Source of the DNA: Datisca glomerata
Taxonomy: Eukaryota > Streptophyta > Magnoliopsida > Cucurbitales > Datiscaceae
NCBI GenBank assembly: GCA_003255025.1
Contig: QANY01009110.1
Coordinates: 1,426,001 to 1,490,000 of the forward strand
Direction: 5' to 3'
Length of the DNA stretch: 64,000 nt
The notes under the pieces were generated by a model. The model saw only the letters and a program-made list of their open reading frames with translations, was not told the origin of the DNA and made no database searches. Shown here one piece after another: positions 54,101 to 64,000 of the stretch (its first letter is position 1; each line of letters opens with the position of its first letter). The translations under genes were made by a program, and so were the position numbers.

Positions 54101-57100
54101 TTCTCCACGCCCTTGGATCGTGTTCATAGCTCGGTGCATCTGGCAAACGGTTCTATGATTAGCATGAGTGGTATGGGGAGTGTACAACTTTCGTCTGATC
54201 TTACCCTTTCTTCAGCTTTTCATGTTCCTAAATTTGCATTGAACCTATTATCTGTTAGCCGTCTTGCTAAATCCCTTAATTCTGCTGTCATTTTCTTAGC
54301 TGATAGTTGTTTCCTCCAGGACCTAAGATCAAGGAGGATTTTTGCTAGGGGATATGAGCGAGTCAGACTATACTACTTCGGGAACCCACCACCTCTCCAA
54401 CCTCCAGATTTAGTGCTACAGGCTGCTTCCTCTACTATTTTTTATTTCCCTGTTTCTTTTTCTGCTAAAGACATACACCTTTGTCATGCCCGTTTGGGAC
54501 ATGTCAACTTTCAGTACCTATGTCTGTTATTTCCTACTTTAGTTGATGCCTGTAAACATTTTCATTTTAAATATCAAATTTGTGAACTCTCAAAACATTG
54601 TTGAAAACCTTATATATCTTGCATGCATAGGTCACCTGCTATGTTTGACTTGATTCATTCTAATGTGTGGGGACCCTCCCCTTCTATGTCTGGACATCGT
54701 TATTCTGTTACTTTTATCGATGACTTCTCTAGGTCTATTTGGGTTTTATTTACTTAAGAAAAAGTCTGAGGTCTCGAATGCGTTTAAACAGTTTCTTGCC
54801 ATGATAAAACCTAGTATAATATTGTAATGTGTGGTATTCGGTCTGATAATGGAGGAGTACATTACTAGTGATCTTGTTACTCATTTATCCAACCTTGGTA
54901 TTCTCCAGCAGCTTACTTGCCCGTATACCCATGAACAAAATGGGGTAGCTGAGCGTAAGAATCGTCATCTTATGGGTGTTACCCGATATCTTCTAAAGGG
55001 TATTACTGTTCCTCAATCTTTTTGGGGCATGGCTGTTCTGACAGCCACGTATTTGATTAATAGGGTGCTTAGTAGGATCTTGAGGGGAAAGACTCTATTG
55101 ATCCTTCCACTCAGTGTTTTCTCAACTCCTTGGATGTGACCTTCTGGGTGGATACCCATTTCTTTAGCACTCCTGATGTTCGTAGGTCCTTGTACATCAG
55201 AGATTGAATCTGGTGAATTGTTGACAGATCCGAGTAGGTATCAGAGGTTGGTAGGGAGACATTTATCTGACAAACACTCGTCCTGACCTAACATTTGCTG
55301 TAATAACATTTGCTGTAAGTCTTGTGAGTCAGCTTATGCATACTCACTGTACTTCCCATTTGGATGTTGTTTTTCATATCTTGAGGTATTTGAAATCTTG
55401 TCCCAATCTTGGTTTTTTCTATGACTCCAAGAACATGTTTGATATATCTTGCTTTGCTGATGCTGACTATGCTGGGTCTAAGATGGATGGAAGATCTACA
55501 TCTGGATTTTGGTCTTTTATGGGAATCATCTGATCTCTTAGAAAAGTAAGAAGCAGTCTGGGGTTTCTCGATCTTCTGCAGAGGCCGAGTATAGGGCCAT
55601 AGCTCAGAGGGCATGTGAGGTTCTTTGGCTCTACTCGATTTTTGGAGAACTTGGTTTTCCAGCCCGTTTACCATCGACTCTCTATTGCGATAATAAGTCA
55701 GCAATCATGTTAGCTTCATATTCTATCTTGCATGAGAGGACCAAACTTATTGAGATTGACATCCATTTTATCCGGTAGAAAGTTTGGTCTGGAGTCATTT
55801 GAACAAGCTGTTAATGCTCTTACGAAGTCAGTCAGACCATCTCACTCTTCGCATGTTGGGCATGATGGACATCTATGCTCCTAACTTGAGGGAGTGTGTT
55901 GAATATAATGATGTTTTCTTTATTTATTTGTAAGTTTAGGGATAATTTAGTAATTGCTCTTGTTGCTTTTCTTTGGGTATAATACCCCATTGTATCTAGA
56001 TTTGTGTTAACTAAATACATTATTTCTCCTACTTTTTTTCTATTAGTCTTTTCCCTCTGCAGTTAAATGTACACTATGAGGAGTTGAGATCCAGTTGAGA
56101 TTGGAAAATATAAATAACTTAAATGTTGTTAATAGATTCTGGTATGATCTAGTACGTGCATAGATCTAAAAACCAGCGTCCTCTTGTTGACAACAGAATA
56201 CTGGTCAGAATTTTTTTTATTTCCTTGTTGCCAATATGACATTTGTCTACCCAATTTATTGAAATAACAAAAAACTTAAAACAGGTTCACTGGATCTTTG
56301 GATTATTTATTAGGGCAGATCATCATGGTTGGATGGGTGACCAAAATTAAAGTTGCAGAACATATATTTTCTTTATACTAACTGTTAATATATGTGAACA
56401 AGTTGCAGAATATAGAGTTGCATTCATGCAATATGTAATTCCATCAACTTGATTGAGTTTGGGTGAAAGATTTTACCTTATGGCATTACTGACCTGTATA
56501 TGTGTAAAGGAAAAGAAAATATTGAAAGATTTGAATTTGTTCCTGGGTCTGTTTTAGGAGGCTTATAAATAGAGTCTGGAACATTGTAGCGCTAGAATTA
56601 GTTGAAAATCCCAACAGTAATCCTATTTGTTCGGTGGGAATATATATTAAATTGATGTTATAGCTGTACAATGAGGTGAAAGAGAGTGGATCTGAAATTG
56701 AAACAAAAGCCAATAAGGAATAAACCAGCCAATTCAAACTGCCTTCCACTCTTCTTGTCAGATAAAAAAAGTCTTCCACTCTGACAAGAGAGTTACTGAA
56801 AAGAAGGGGTAAAAGTAAGGTATCTTACAGAATCTTCCTTGGTCGATACCAGACTTCTTTAAATTCATCACTGACTGAAAAAATGTCTTTGTCCATGGCT
56901 TCGAAATTGCTACTAGTATGTATGAACCCTGAGATGTAAGTCCTGTTATATATGATATATCAAATATGAAATTCGGTAATGAAGTGGTTCCTTTTGAAAA
57001 CTATCATCAATGCTATTCATATGCCGTTTCTTGAGGAAGCATATTATTAGATTTATCCTGCTAGTCTGCCATGTGGTATTTTCTTAAATTTAATGAGTGA

Positions 57101-60100
57101 TACTTCTGGATTTCCAAATTTAACGTAGGTGCGTGTGTCTCCGATGATTTCAATCAAGAATATACACATGTGCTTGTTGATGAACTTATGCCATTAAACA
57201 AAGCTCTAATTGATGCTATTGTGGCTAAGAAACCAATCATTCTTTCAAGCTGGGTTGAGGTATGCAAACATTTAATATTTGCAATTTGCATAATATAACA
57301 AACCCGCTGATGCTTTTTTCAATATTTATTGATGGATTGATGACATACATCGTAGAATGAAGTGTTGAAGTTGATGGTTTATTTTTGAAAAGTCTTTCAA
57401 GTTAATCTTGAGCTAGCATCTATTTCTATCTCCCCTTCGCAATATCATGATGTCTCTTGTATTATAAATTAAAGGAAGAAAAGATTTAGGAGAAAACAAG
57501 GGATGGCTACCTTTTAGTAGGTTACTTAGTGAAATGAAAAATTAGCCATCGATTTTTGCCTGGAAATCTTACCATTGCTAAGTGAAAGTGTACTCGTACT
57601 AAACAAATTCAGAACTATTTAAATATTTTCTACACTCCTAGGTTGAGTGTAAATATGTGCAATTTACTAAAAGGTTGGTTTGTTACGACGTTAATAATGT
57701 GCAATTTACTACTTTCCTAAAAGGGTTGTTTGTTACAAAAACACTAGGTAAGAGATTATCTAATCTGTCATACTTGACTCTCTCTGATGTAGTTTCTGCT
57801 GTTAAAATATTTTTCTGATAAGTTTTTATGTTATTCACAAAGGAAAGAAGATACAAAGATCAGTAAGAATAAAAAAGTCTGAGAAAGGAGACTGACTAAA
57901 AGCTTTAGTCCACACCTAAAGCTAATTACAAGTTTTTTCTTCACACAATCTGTTGAACGCAAATTCTGTACTTCATTTCCTTCCAAATAACCCAAAAGTA
58001 CATAAAGCAAGTCCTTGAAGATGATGGGATTGTCCAGGAGGCAATCTCATCATCCTCCATCCGACAAGACACAAAGTCGGAAAGGAAGTGGTCATGCTCC
58101 ACTGCACTCCCGCCATCCATGAGGGGTATCAAGTACTCCAAGTGCAATATCACATTAACAAAGTTGAATGTAATCTATGAAATTTTGGAAGTGCTGTAAG
58201 AAGGATTTTGCATAATCTTATTTTAATATTTAGTTTTGGATGTTTGTTTGAACTGGCTTGCTAAACAAATAGTTTGGCCTTCTCTCCTACTCCTACATGA
58301 AAATAATAATTTCTCCCCTCAGTTTTAACTGCCGTCTTCCTCTTTTTCTGTAATTGGTTGTTGTATGTGTCTGTGTGGCTTCCAATTGTAACTCTTCAAA
58401 TTATATGCTGTTCACTGTAGACCAGAATATTTTAATCAACTACTTTTTTATTTGAGCGAACATAGTCAATATATAATCTAGATTATTTGTCATAACAACT
58501 TGGAGTACGACATGTATGGACTCCATTATGTAATCTAGATTCTTCTTTTTTACTAATTGTCACATTGTTGTAGTATGTTGCAGGAAAAAATATCAGCACT
58601 GAAATTCCGACCTTTGATTCGTAGGTTACTCCATTCACTTTTGTTGTAATGGAAGTAGACTTCTGCATGTGATATTCAGAAAAGATTAGATCAAGCTAAC
58701 TTATATGTTTCCTGCCATCCCTTTCTACTTTCTTTGATCAGCTATTTTCCAACTCTGGATGTGGAAGGAGTATCCGTTAAAGTTGCAGACACAAAAGCTC
58801 GTGAAAATTGTTTGAGAGGATATACGTTTTTGTTGGACTCAAAACATACGGTAATACTTTGCTTAGTTTGTTGGCTTTTCTTTTTCTTTTTATTTTTGGT
58901 TCTCCATGGAAATCACACTGAATTTGTTGTTTTGGCTTTTCTGCTGTTTTACTCAATAGTGTATACTTGCATGTCTGTATGCACACCTGTACAAACGTGA
59001 GGGAAATAGATGATTACATGCAAAATATTTAATCTTGTAAATTTATAGATAATAGTTAAATATGTGAACCTGCCGTTTATGTTTGTGAGGAGTAGTTGAT
59101 TTCAGGAACAACTCATTTCTTTGGAACATGGTAATACTTTGCTTACGCTTTTCTTTTTCGTTTTCTTTTTCTGGTTCTTCATAGAAGTTACACTGAAATT
59201 TTTGTTTTGCCTTTTCTGTTATTTTTCATAGCAGTGTATACTTGCATGTGTGTATGCACACCAGTACAACCATGACGAAAATAGAGTTTACATGCAAAAT
59301 ATTTAATCTTGTGAATTTTTAGATAAAAGTTCAATATGTGAACTTGCAGTGTATGTTTGTGAGGGGTGGTTGATTGTCGGGAACAACTCATTTCTTTGGA
59401 ACATAAAAAACTCTAGATGTTTAATGCCACGTTTGACTCAATTTATGAACTGCAGATTATGCATTGTAACTTAATTAAGTTCATTCATGTTTTGGAGGCG
59501 GTTTGCCTCAGTTTAATTGAATTTGCGATCAGCTTTAAATAAGCAAAAAAGCTAAAAACTGTTGAATGTCAACATTTCCGAAGTTACCCTTATACTTAAC
59601 AATCCTTACCAAGTTGAGTTTCCTAAGAAAAATGTTAGATTTGAAATATTTTGTTATGTCTATTAAGAAATTCCATTTTAAATTTAGAGCATTTATGTTG
59701 ATATTTTATACTAATCTTAGCAATCAAACATCTTAGATTCATTACTTAATGGGTGATATGGTCATTTACATGGAAAAGAGCCAAAATACTAGCCTTAGCT
59801 TACTGAAAAAGAGTCACCAATCACATATTTCTAATTTGAAAAGCCTAGCCCAAGGGGTTACAACTTATAAATTAAAATTATACTAAATAAGCCATCATTT
59901 AAAGTTATAAGCTATAATCTGAAGTTGAGTCGTGGCCCTAAATATCCTATTTCTGTGACAGTACAAGTTTGGAGATCACTTGGAGTTGCTATTGCTGGTT
60001 TGTGGTGCAAAGAGTTTTTCCATCGAAGAGTTTTGTTTACATAAACAAGTACGGATCATCTCTTCCAAAATGGCTTCTTCTTTGTTTTTTTAATTCCTGA

Positions 60101-62160
60101 TCAGAATCTATAATTGAGTGCTATTTCATATGCCCGGCACTTTTAACCTTTCCTGTGTAGACTTCATTAGTGATGTAACATTTCAGTTCTGTTCTAAATA
60201 ACTTCAGCTTATTTTCCCTGAAAGTGAACTTAACTGACGCCTTAAACTTCTCCACTTGGTTACTATTCTCTCTTCTTTTCTACGCTTTCAAGAATCTCTC
60301 GTGCACTTTCTTTAGTAGTTATTTTGAACTGAAATTTCAAACTTTCATTTACCCATCTGAAAACTTAAAGACTCGCGACTCATGAAATATTATCAATGCT
60401 TGAAAACTGATCGCAATAATACATCATGCGTAAGTGCAGGTGGGAAGGTGAATCCTGATTAGAGGTTTTATCACTCTTCATTAATTAATACAATTGAAAA
60501 TATTATACTTGTGGCTTTTTTTAAGATTGACTTTTATCACTCTAATACCCTCCTTTCATCCTAAAAATACTCTAACAAAATTCTGAGTTTTGTTTTCCTT
60601 AAATTACTTAATGTGAGCTGCATGTCTGTTTCTTCTGAATTATGGTGTTTGTTGAGCGAGTCTTTCAGATGTATGGTGCTGATCATATATAGCCTGGTTG
60701 GTTTATCATATTATCTGTTGCTTACCCTATTGATGTGTAGGACATTGATGATGTCGATAATAGTCGAGTGGTGTTCATCGTCCCAGGAGGGTCAGTTAAG
60801 AAGTCTGATTCCTTCCATAAGCTTGATTCAGTTTATAAATTGTATGAGGTGGATTTGATAAGGGCAGTAATATGCGGGAAGCTGGATTTCTCTACTTTGG
60901 CATCACCATGTGGTAAGGATTTGTATTATCCAGCAAGCCAGCCTTGCGTATTAATTGGCTCATATATGAATGCAATGAACCAGTTTTACTCCATGAATTT
61001 CATTTCCTTTATGATTGGCTCATATATGCTATTCCTTTATTAAACCCCAAGGAAAGAAATAAAACCCAAGAATCATAAAGTTAACCAGATACGGTTATAT
61101 TTATTTCATTAGTAAAGTCAGAGGGTTTACTGGGTCCTTGATCAAATACAGGGTTTGATCTGAAGACCCTTATAGACCTAGATAGGATCATTATTTTGAA
61201 GACAGAAGCTGAATAAATGTTCTCTTGCAGCAGTTGAATCGTCTTCTTGCTCAACGGACGAGACAATAGTAGAAGAATCTGATCTGGAAGTGGAAACTGC
61301 TACGTCAGGTCATGCAACTTCTAAGGTATCAACGGAAGGACCTGATGAACATATGAACAAACCAAATATACCCATTATCCCCGCAGCTACGCAGTCCGAA
61401 GATTACCTCATCAGAAAACCTAGGGATCATATTGATGGCATGGCAACGAAACTGGATAAAGTTGATGAGCCAGCAGGTGGAAATACAGATATTATTTACA
61501 GTCAAGATTTGATTGTGCGGAAACCGTCTGTTGCAGTTACACCAGATAATCCCGGGGTTATAAGCTTCAAACGCTTTAGAAAGGTATTGTTCTTTGACCT
61601 TTACAAGGAGGCTTGAAATTATGTTGGAATTTAGGGGGAAATTTTTTGGTTAAAGTCTTTGATTTCTTTAGCTTCACGCAATATTAATTAGGGTTTAAGT
61701 ACTCTTCTCTGGGTTTTTTTTATGATTAATACATTTTACTGATAAAATTTGACTGCAGACAAACAATCAAGCAGGGAATAGCTTCTACTCTCTCATTCCA
61801 TTTTCGAAGTACCCGTACAAGTAAGTTTTAAGCTTCTCTGATTTTTCTTCATGTTTATAACATCAGATATTTTCTTCTAACATTAATTTTTAATTTTTTT
61901 TTCATTTTTTGATTATAGAGATTCTGACTATGGGAGTGAGGAAATGGTCGAGTCTGTGAAAGAAGAGCGCAAGCGAAAGCAAATGGAAGCCATTGCAGAA
62001 GACTTATTTAACAATGAGAAGGTGAGCAAATAATATTGCATTTAGCATTTAGCCACATGCAAGAGAGCAGCATGCCTTACAAAATGCATTATCTTTCCCT
62101 TTGTAGGGGCGACGGAAAGGAGTAGCCGCTTCACTCCACGGGCTTCTTAATCGTGCGTGA
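51157..62160 (+). CDS. NBS1: NBS1 (Nijmegen breakage syndrome 1 homologue), complete
   Basis: This nuclear protein is the regulatory subunit of the MRE11-RAD50-NBS1 complex, which senses and processes DNA double-strand breaks and recruits ATM. Exons: 51157-51193, 51420-51473, 52325-52589, 53251-53339, 57129-57259, 58574-58620, 58742-58850, 59962-60048, 60741-60912, 61231-61583, 61759-61820, 61919-62021, 62107-62160. They total 1,563 nt, or 520 aa, with consistent phases and GT-AG introns. The start MVWGLFPVDPL matches plant NBS1. An FHA domain occupies about residues 20-115 (GRK 28-30, SRIH 43-46 phosphopeptide-binding residues), then a BRCT-type region about 118-330. FKRFRK (443-448) corresponds to the MRE11-binding motif, and a C-terminal EAIAEDLF lies near 492-499. 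Exon 6 (47 nt) was placed using the acceptor at 58573, which keeps the frame. Transposon insertions are confined to introns. Confidence 0.95.
52924..53104 (+). mobile_element. tRNA-derived SINE with target-site duplications
   Basis: The 181-bp insert in NBS1 intron 3 starts AGCCCCAAGGGGTTGGCCTA, carrying a Pol III A box (TGGCCTAGTGGTAAG) and, about 45 bases later, a B box (GTTCAATTCCC). A non-tRNA body follows, ending ACGGTTATAACAAAA. Flanking copies ATGTCTTTGAGAAATTAT (52906-52923) and ATGTCTGAGAAATTAT (53105-53120) are a target-site duplication that differs by a two-base indel. The promoter boxes make it a tRNA relative, but it does not fold as a tRNA. Confidence 0.85.
53879..54604 (+). pseudogene. 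Copia gag remnant fused to protease and GAG-pre-integrase
   Basis: A frame of over 240 codons begins FESSGFGVATKLDLDYPVSD (gag start), loses the rest of gag after LNGHNF, and continues through the protease motif WVLDSGANDHMTGELSLFS with its catalytic DSGA, LLSVSRLAKSL, and a GAG-pre-integrase box with HARLGHVNFQYL. A stop at 54602 interrupts the CxxC..C integrase zinc region. The gag-protease junction is a deletion, not a natural fusion, since the related copy at 41567-42001 still holds the next part of gag. Confidence 0.8.
54605..55880 (+). pseudogene. Copia integrase, RT stub and RNase H remnants
   Basis: The integrase core is visible in broken frames: HSNVWGPSPSMSGHRYSVTF (54655-54715), IDDFSRSIWVLF, then [20 protein letters not shown] and [18 protein letters not shown] (54890-55065). 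About 55200 the reading resumes in the end of the RT (GELLTDPSRYQRLVG), and RNase H follows (CFADADYAGSKMDGRSTSG at 55449-55505; [21 protein letters not shown] at about 55565-55630; DNKSAIMLASYSI). Roughly the whole RT catalytic domain is absent. Confidence 0.8.
56061..57128 (+). other. Rest of NBS1 intron 4
   Basis: Mostly intronic sequence. On the minus strand, 56780-56520 has copia-LTR-like composition (ATTGTACAGCTATAACATCAA ... TTTATAAGCCTCC), but I found neither clear LTR ends nor a second copy, so I do not call it an element. The acceptor of exon 5 is TAACGTAG at 57128. Confidence 0.4.
57840..58190 (-). mobile_element. Possible LINE 3'-terminal fragment in NBS1 intron 5
   Basis: The minus strand reads FWVIWKEMKYRICVQQ near 58025-57950, resembling the C-terminal W-x-I-W-K-E-R-N-x-R-I-F segment of plant LINE RT-zf regions, followed by a typical untranslated tail rich in T. 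No poly(A) or target-site copy was seen, so the call is tentative. Confidence 0.4.
58851..59405 (+). repeat. 280-bp tandem duplication starting at the NBS1 intron 7 donor
   Basis: The sequence GTAATACTTTGCTTA begins at the 5' splice site (58851) and again at 59131, an exact period of 280 bp; both units end near ATTTCTTTGGAACAT. The copies are diverged by many substitutions and small indels, so the event is old. The second unit begins ATG/GTAATAC, meaning it carries a copy of the intron's donor. Confidence 0.85.
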
Positions 62161-62992
62161 GTTAGATATTACTTCACTCTGTACATGTTCATATTATAAT
62201 TTTAATCTTGTATTTATCTCGACGCTGTTTTGTTTTCATTTTCTTTTTTTGCTCATTGGAATGAAGATACTGAGTTGCTCTGGAAATTGGAATGTTGACT
62301 TGTATACAATCTATTGCTCATGTGAGAATTTCGCAACTTGAACTGGTAGCTGATTCTAGCCATTTACATATTCTCTCTAGTATCTCTTTGATTGTTATTA
62401 CCAATTCTAAGTGATTGCAGATAGTAGGCCTAATATAAACAGGTACTTGTGTTTCTTCTTCTTTGGGAAAAATAATCAATTGAAAACTATCTTATTGTAA
62501 TAGCAAGTAAATTCTAGTAGAAAAACATGAAAAATTGAACCATAATAGAGTCTGTGACAACCAAAAAGTTCAAATCGTTACCCCAATTTAAGCCGGTAAT
62601 GATATGTATAATTTATTTAACACACCATTTATCTTATCACTTAATTAAAATTAAAATAAGTAAAAGATGCACATTTCAAAAAGTTGTATGAAGAAGTATT
62701 GGGTTCTCGATATTTTAGAGGGTACTAGAAGTTTTCTCGACCATGACCATTCAATTTACTACTAGATTCATCCTTTGAATAAATTATATTCTCAGTTTCT
62801 TCATTAAACAATGAAATTCTTGTAAATGATTGATATCCACGTCATGTTTGGGTCACATGGTTTGAGTTCTACAAACAAAATGATGGATACTGTTCTAACG
62901 TTGAAAATTGCTTTGAAAACATAAATTGTATTTAAAAGAGTTCAACTTGAGGACATAAATCTGAATCCTAAAATCAGTCAAGGATAAATGTA
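62161..62992. other. NBS1 3' UTR and convergent spacer
   Basis: The 830 bp between the NBS1 stop and the polyamine oxidase stop hold no gene. NBS1 transcription probably ends within the first 300-400 bp, where several AATAAA-like stretches (for example AAAATAATC at 62468) occur. The oxidase 3' UTR comes from the other side, so the two transcripts converge and may overlap. Confidence 0.5.
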
Positions 62993-64000
62993 TCACATCC
63001 TTGAGATTTGCAGTGGAATTGTCGCTTCGAGTATATTTTCCGAGAGTAATCGGAGACCATCGATACAGCCATTTCTATTTGAAAGATAAGTTTGACAGTT
63101 TTCAGCAGCCATAACTCCGGCTGAGTATGCCCCATGCACAGACCCTTCATTTTCCATGCTTACAGCTTCACCTCCAAAGAAAATATTTCCCAATGGTGCT
63201 CGAAGCCTTTCGTACACGTCTTCTGGCTTTCCGACTAAGTCATATGAGTATGAACCAAGAGAGTCCCGGTCTGTACCCCAACGTGATACAAGATGTCGAA
63301 CCTGTTAGAGACATAACCCCCGTTACAGAATAAGTAACCTAGCAAATGAAACAGTAAGGTTCAAATGATGGACAACTAGTTTGGGGAAAATTACTTTGAC
63401 ACATCTTGTAGATTAAATTATACAAATATCCCTCTAGTTTAGTTAGACTTCCCCTCATGTTTGGTTTTGCTGACAAAAAACCTACTGTTCAATTTTAAAG
63501 TCACATTCAAATAACAAGCAATACCAAAATAACCCGTCATTTTTCTCATTTCTGAAAATGTTAAAATCAAATTTTTTTACTCAAATCCGAATTCACCTAA
63601 TTTATACGCAGCCCAAAGCAGGAAAAAAATTATGTTTCAGATTAGAAAAAATAGTTGGGTAAGAGATTTTACAAGGATAATCTTATTTTCTCACACTTAA
63701 AATAACACATTTTAACATAATGGACTTGTGAATCATTTATCAATAAACTAGAGAGATGTAAAGCAAACTACGGAGGTATCTTAGAAAATTTCCCATTAGT
63801 TTAACATGCTAAAATTGATAACCTACCGGCTCTGTTGCATGAGGAAACATTTTCTTGAGCTGGGTCATCACGAAAATTACAGCACACTTGTCGGAGAGCT
63901 TCTCGAGATCATAAGCAAACCTGCCAGCAGCCATGTAGACGAGGACAGGATGGCCTGTTGCCTTGTGAAGATTTAGAAAGTAACCACAAGCATATGAAGT
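62993..64000 (-). CDS. Polyamine oxidase (PAO2/3/4 type, peroxisomal), 3' part only
   Basis: Two exons of a minus-strand gene are present: 64000-63827 (runs off the window) and 63301-62993, separated by a GT-AG intron. They encode [51 protein letters not shown] and the flavin-binding C-terminal block [20 protein letters not shown] with [11 protein letters not shown]. This is the C-terminal half of an FAD-dependent amine oxidase of the polyamine oxidase family. The last residues, SRM, are a peroxisomal targeting signal type 1, as in the plant PAO2/3/4 clade that back-converts spermine and spermidine with H2O2 release. The FAD-binding N-terminus lies beyond the window. Which clade member it is cannot be decided here. 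Confidence 0.92.

Larger units (their letters stand above)
53609..56060 (+). mobile_element. Internally deleted copia element in NBS1 intron 4 (sense)
   Basis: The element belongs to the same family as the outer copia in BTAF1: the leader (CCCTAACCCTA..., GGTCACGTTTTG, TTTTTCATGATATA) and protein segments match closely. Order on +: leader 53609-53878, gag start 53879, protease, integrase, the end of RT, RNase H, polypurine tract ACTTGAGGGAG (55884-55894), then an LTR from about 55895-55897. No 5' LTR or primer site is present. Most of gag is deleted after LNGHNF, and nearly the whole RT is deleted between the integrase and SGELLTDPSRYQRLVG. It therefore cannot move on its own. Confidence 0.83.

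Noticed and set aside
53813..54604. A 263-codon open frame as a host gene
   Set aside because: It holds the copia gag start, the DSGA protease motif and a GAG-pre-integrase box, so it is transposon-derived with a deletion.
58574..58587. Alternative NBS1 exon 6 start at 58584 (after TTGCAG)
   Set aside because: It breaks the reading frame relation with exon 7, whereas the acceptor at 58573 gives an in-frame join similar to other plant NBS1 proteins.
1..64000. CRISPR arrays, operons, riboswitches or rRNA genes
   Set aside because: None are visible; the window is plant nuclear DNA, and the regular repeats are LTRs, tandem duplications or microsatellites.

Overview
The window is nuclear DNA of a flowering plant, most likely a eudicot. 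It is AT-rich, with long intron-split genes, GT-AG introns, Ty1/copia and Ty3/gypsy retroelements, LINE tails, a tRNA-derived SINE, several MITE-like elements and a scrap of plastid psbB. A single N at 43901 points to a draft assembly. I cannot fix the species from sequence alone.

Layout. 1-2890 is intergenic with a 235-bp copia-type LTR at 896-1130. 2891-13098 is one Ty3/gypsy element of the chromovirus (Tekay/Del-like) type that has been cut in its reverse transcriptase and whose 3' half has been flipped: 5' LTR, gag, protease and RT lie on +, then come the 3' LTR, integrase and RNase H on -. The two 2.4-2.9 kb LTR arms form a giant inverted repeat, and 1,121 bp of it is identical while its flanks are clearly diverged. 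13099-16980 is intergenic, with an orphan minus-strand promoter/first exon and a 0.44-kb tandem duplication.

17461-46925 (+) is a complete BTAF1/MOT1 gene (Arabidopsis RGD3/CHR16), the Swi2/Snf2 ATPase that removes TATA-binding protein from DNA. It has 27 coding exons giving 2,037 aa, all in frame. Its introns are crowded with insertions: LINE tails, a hAT element, a TRIM element, a plastid psbB fragment, a Mutator-like MITE, and in intron 20 a copia element with a second copia element nested in it. 48141-50151 between the genes is a probable PIF/Harbinger-type element.

51157-62160 (+) is a complete NBS1 gene (13 coding exons, 520 aa), the FHA/BRCT subunit of the MRE11-RAD50-NBS1 double-strand-break complex. 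Introns 3 and 4 hold a SINE with target-site duplications and an internally deleted copia element in the sense direction; intron 7 carries a 280-bp tandem duplication that starts exactly at the 5' splice site. 62993-64000 (-) is the 3' end of a peroxisomal polyamine oxidase gene (C-terminal SRM), convergent with NBS1.

BTAF1 acts in transcription initiation, NBS1 in DNA repair and the oxidase in polyamine catabolism; nothing suggests a shared pathway. I did not find a clearly new biological system. The most unusual structure is the split, inverted gypsy element with a conversion-like identity tract.
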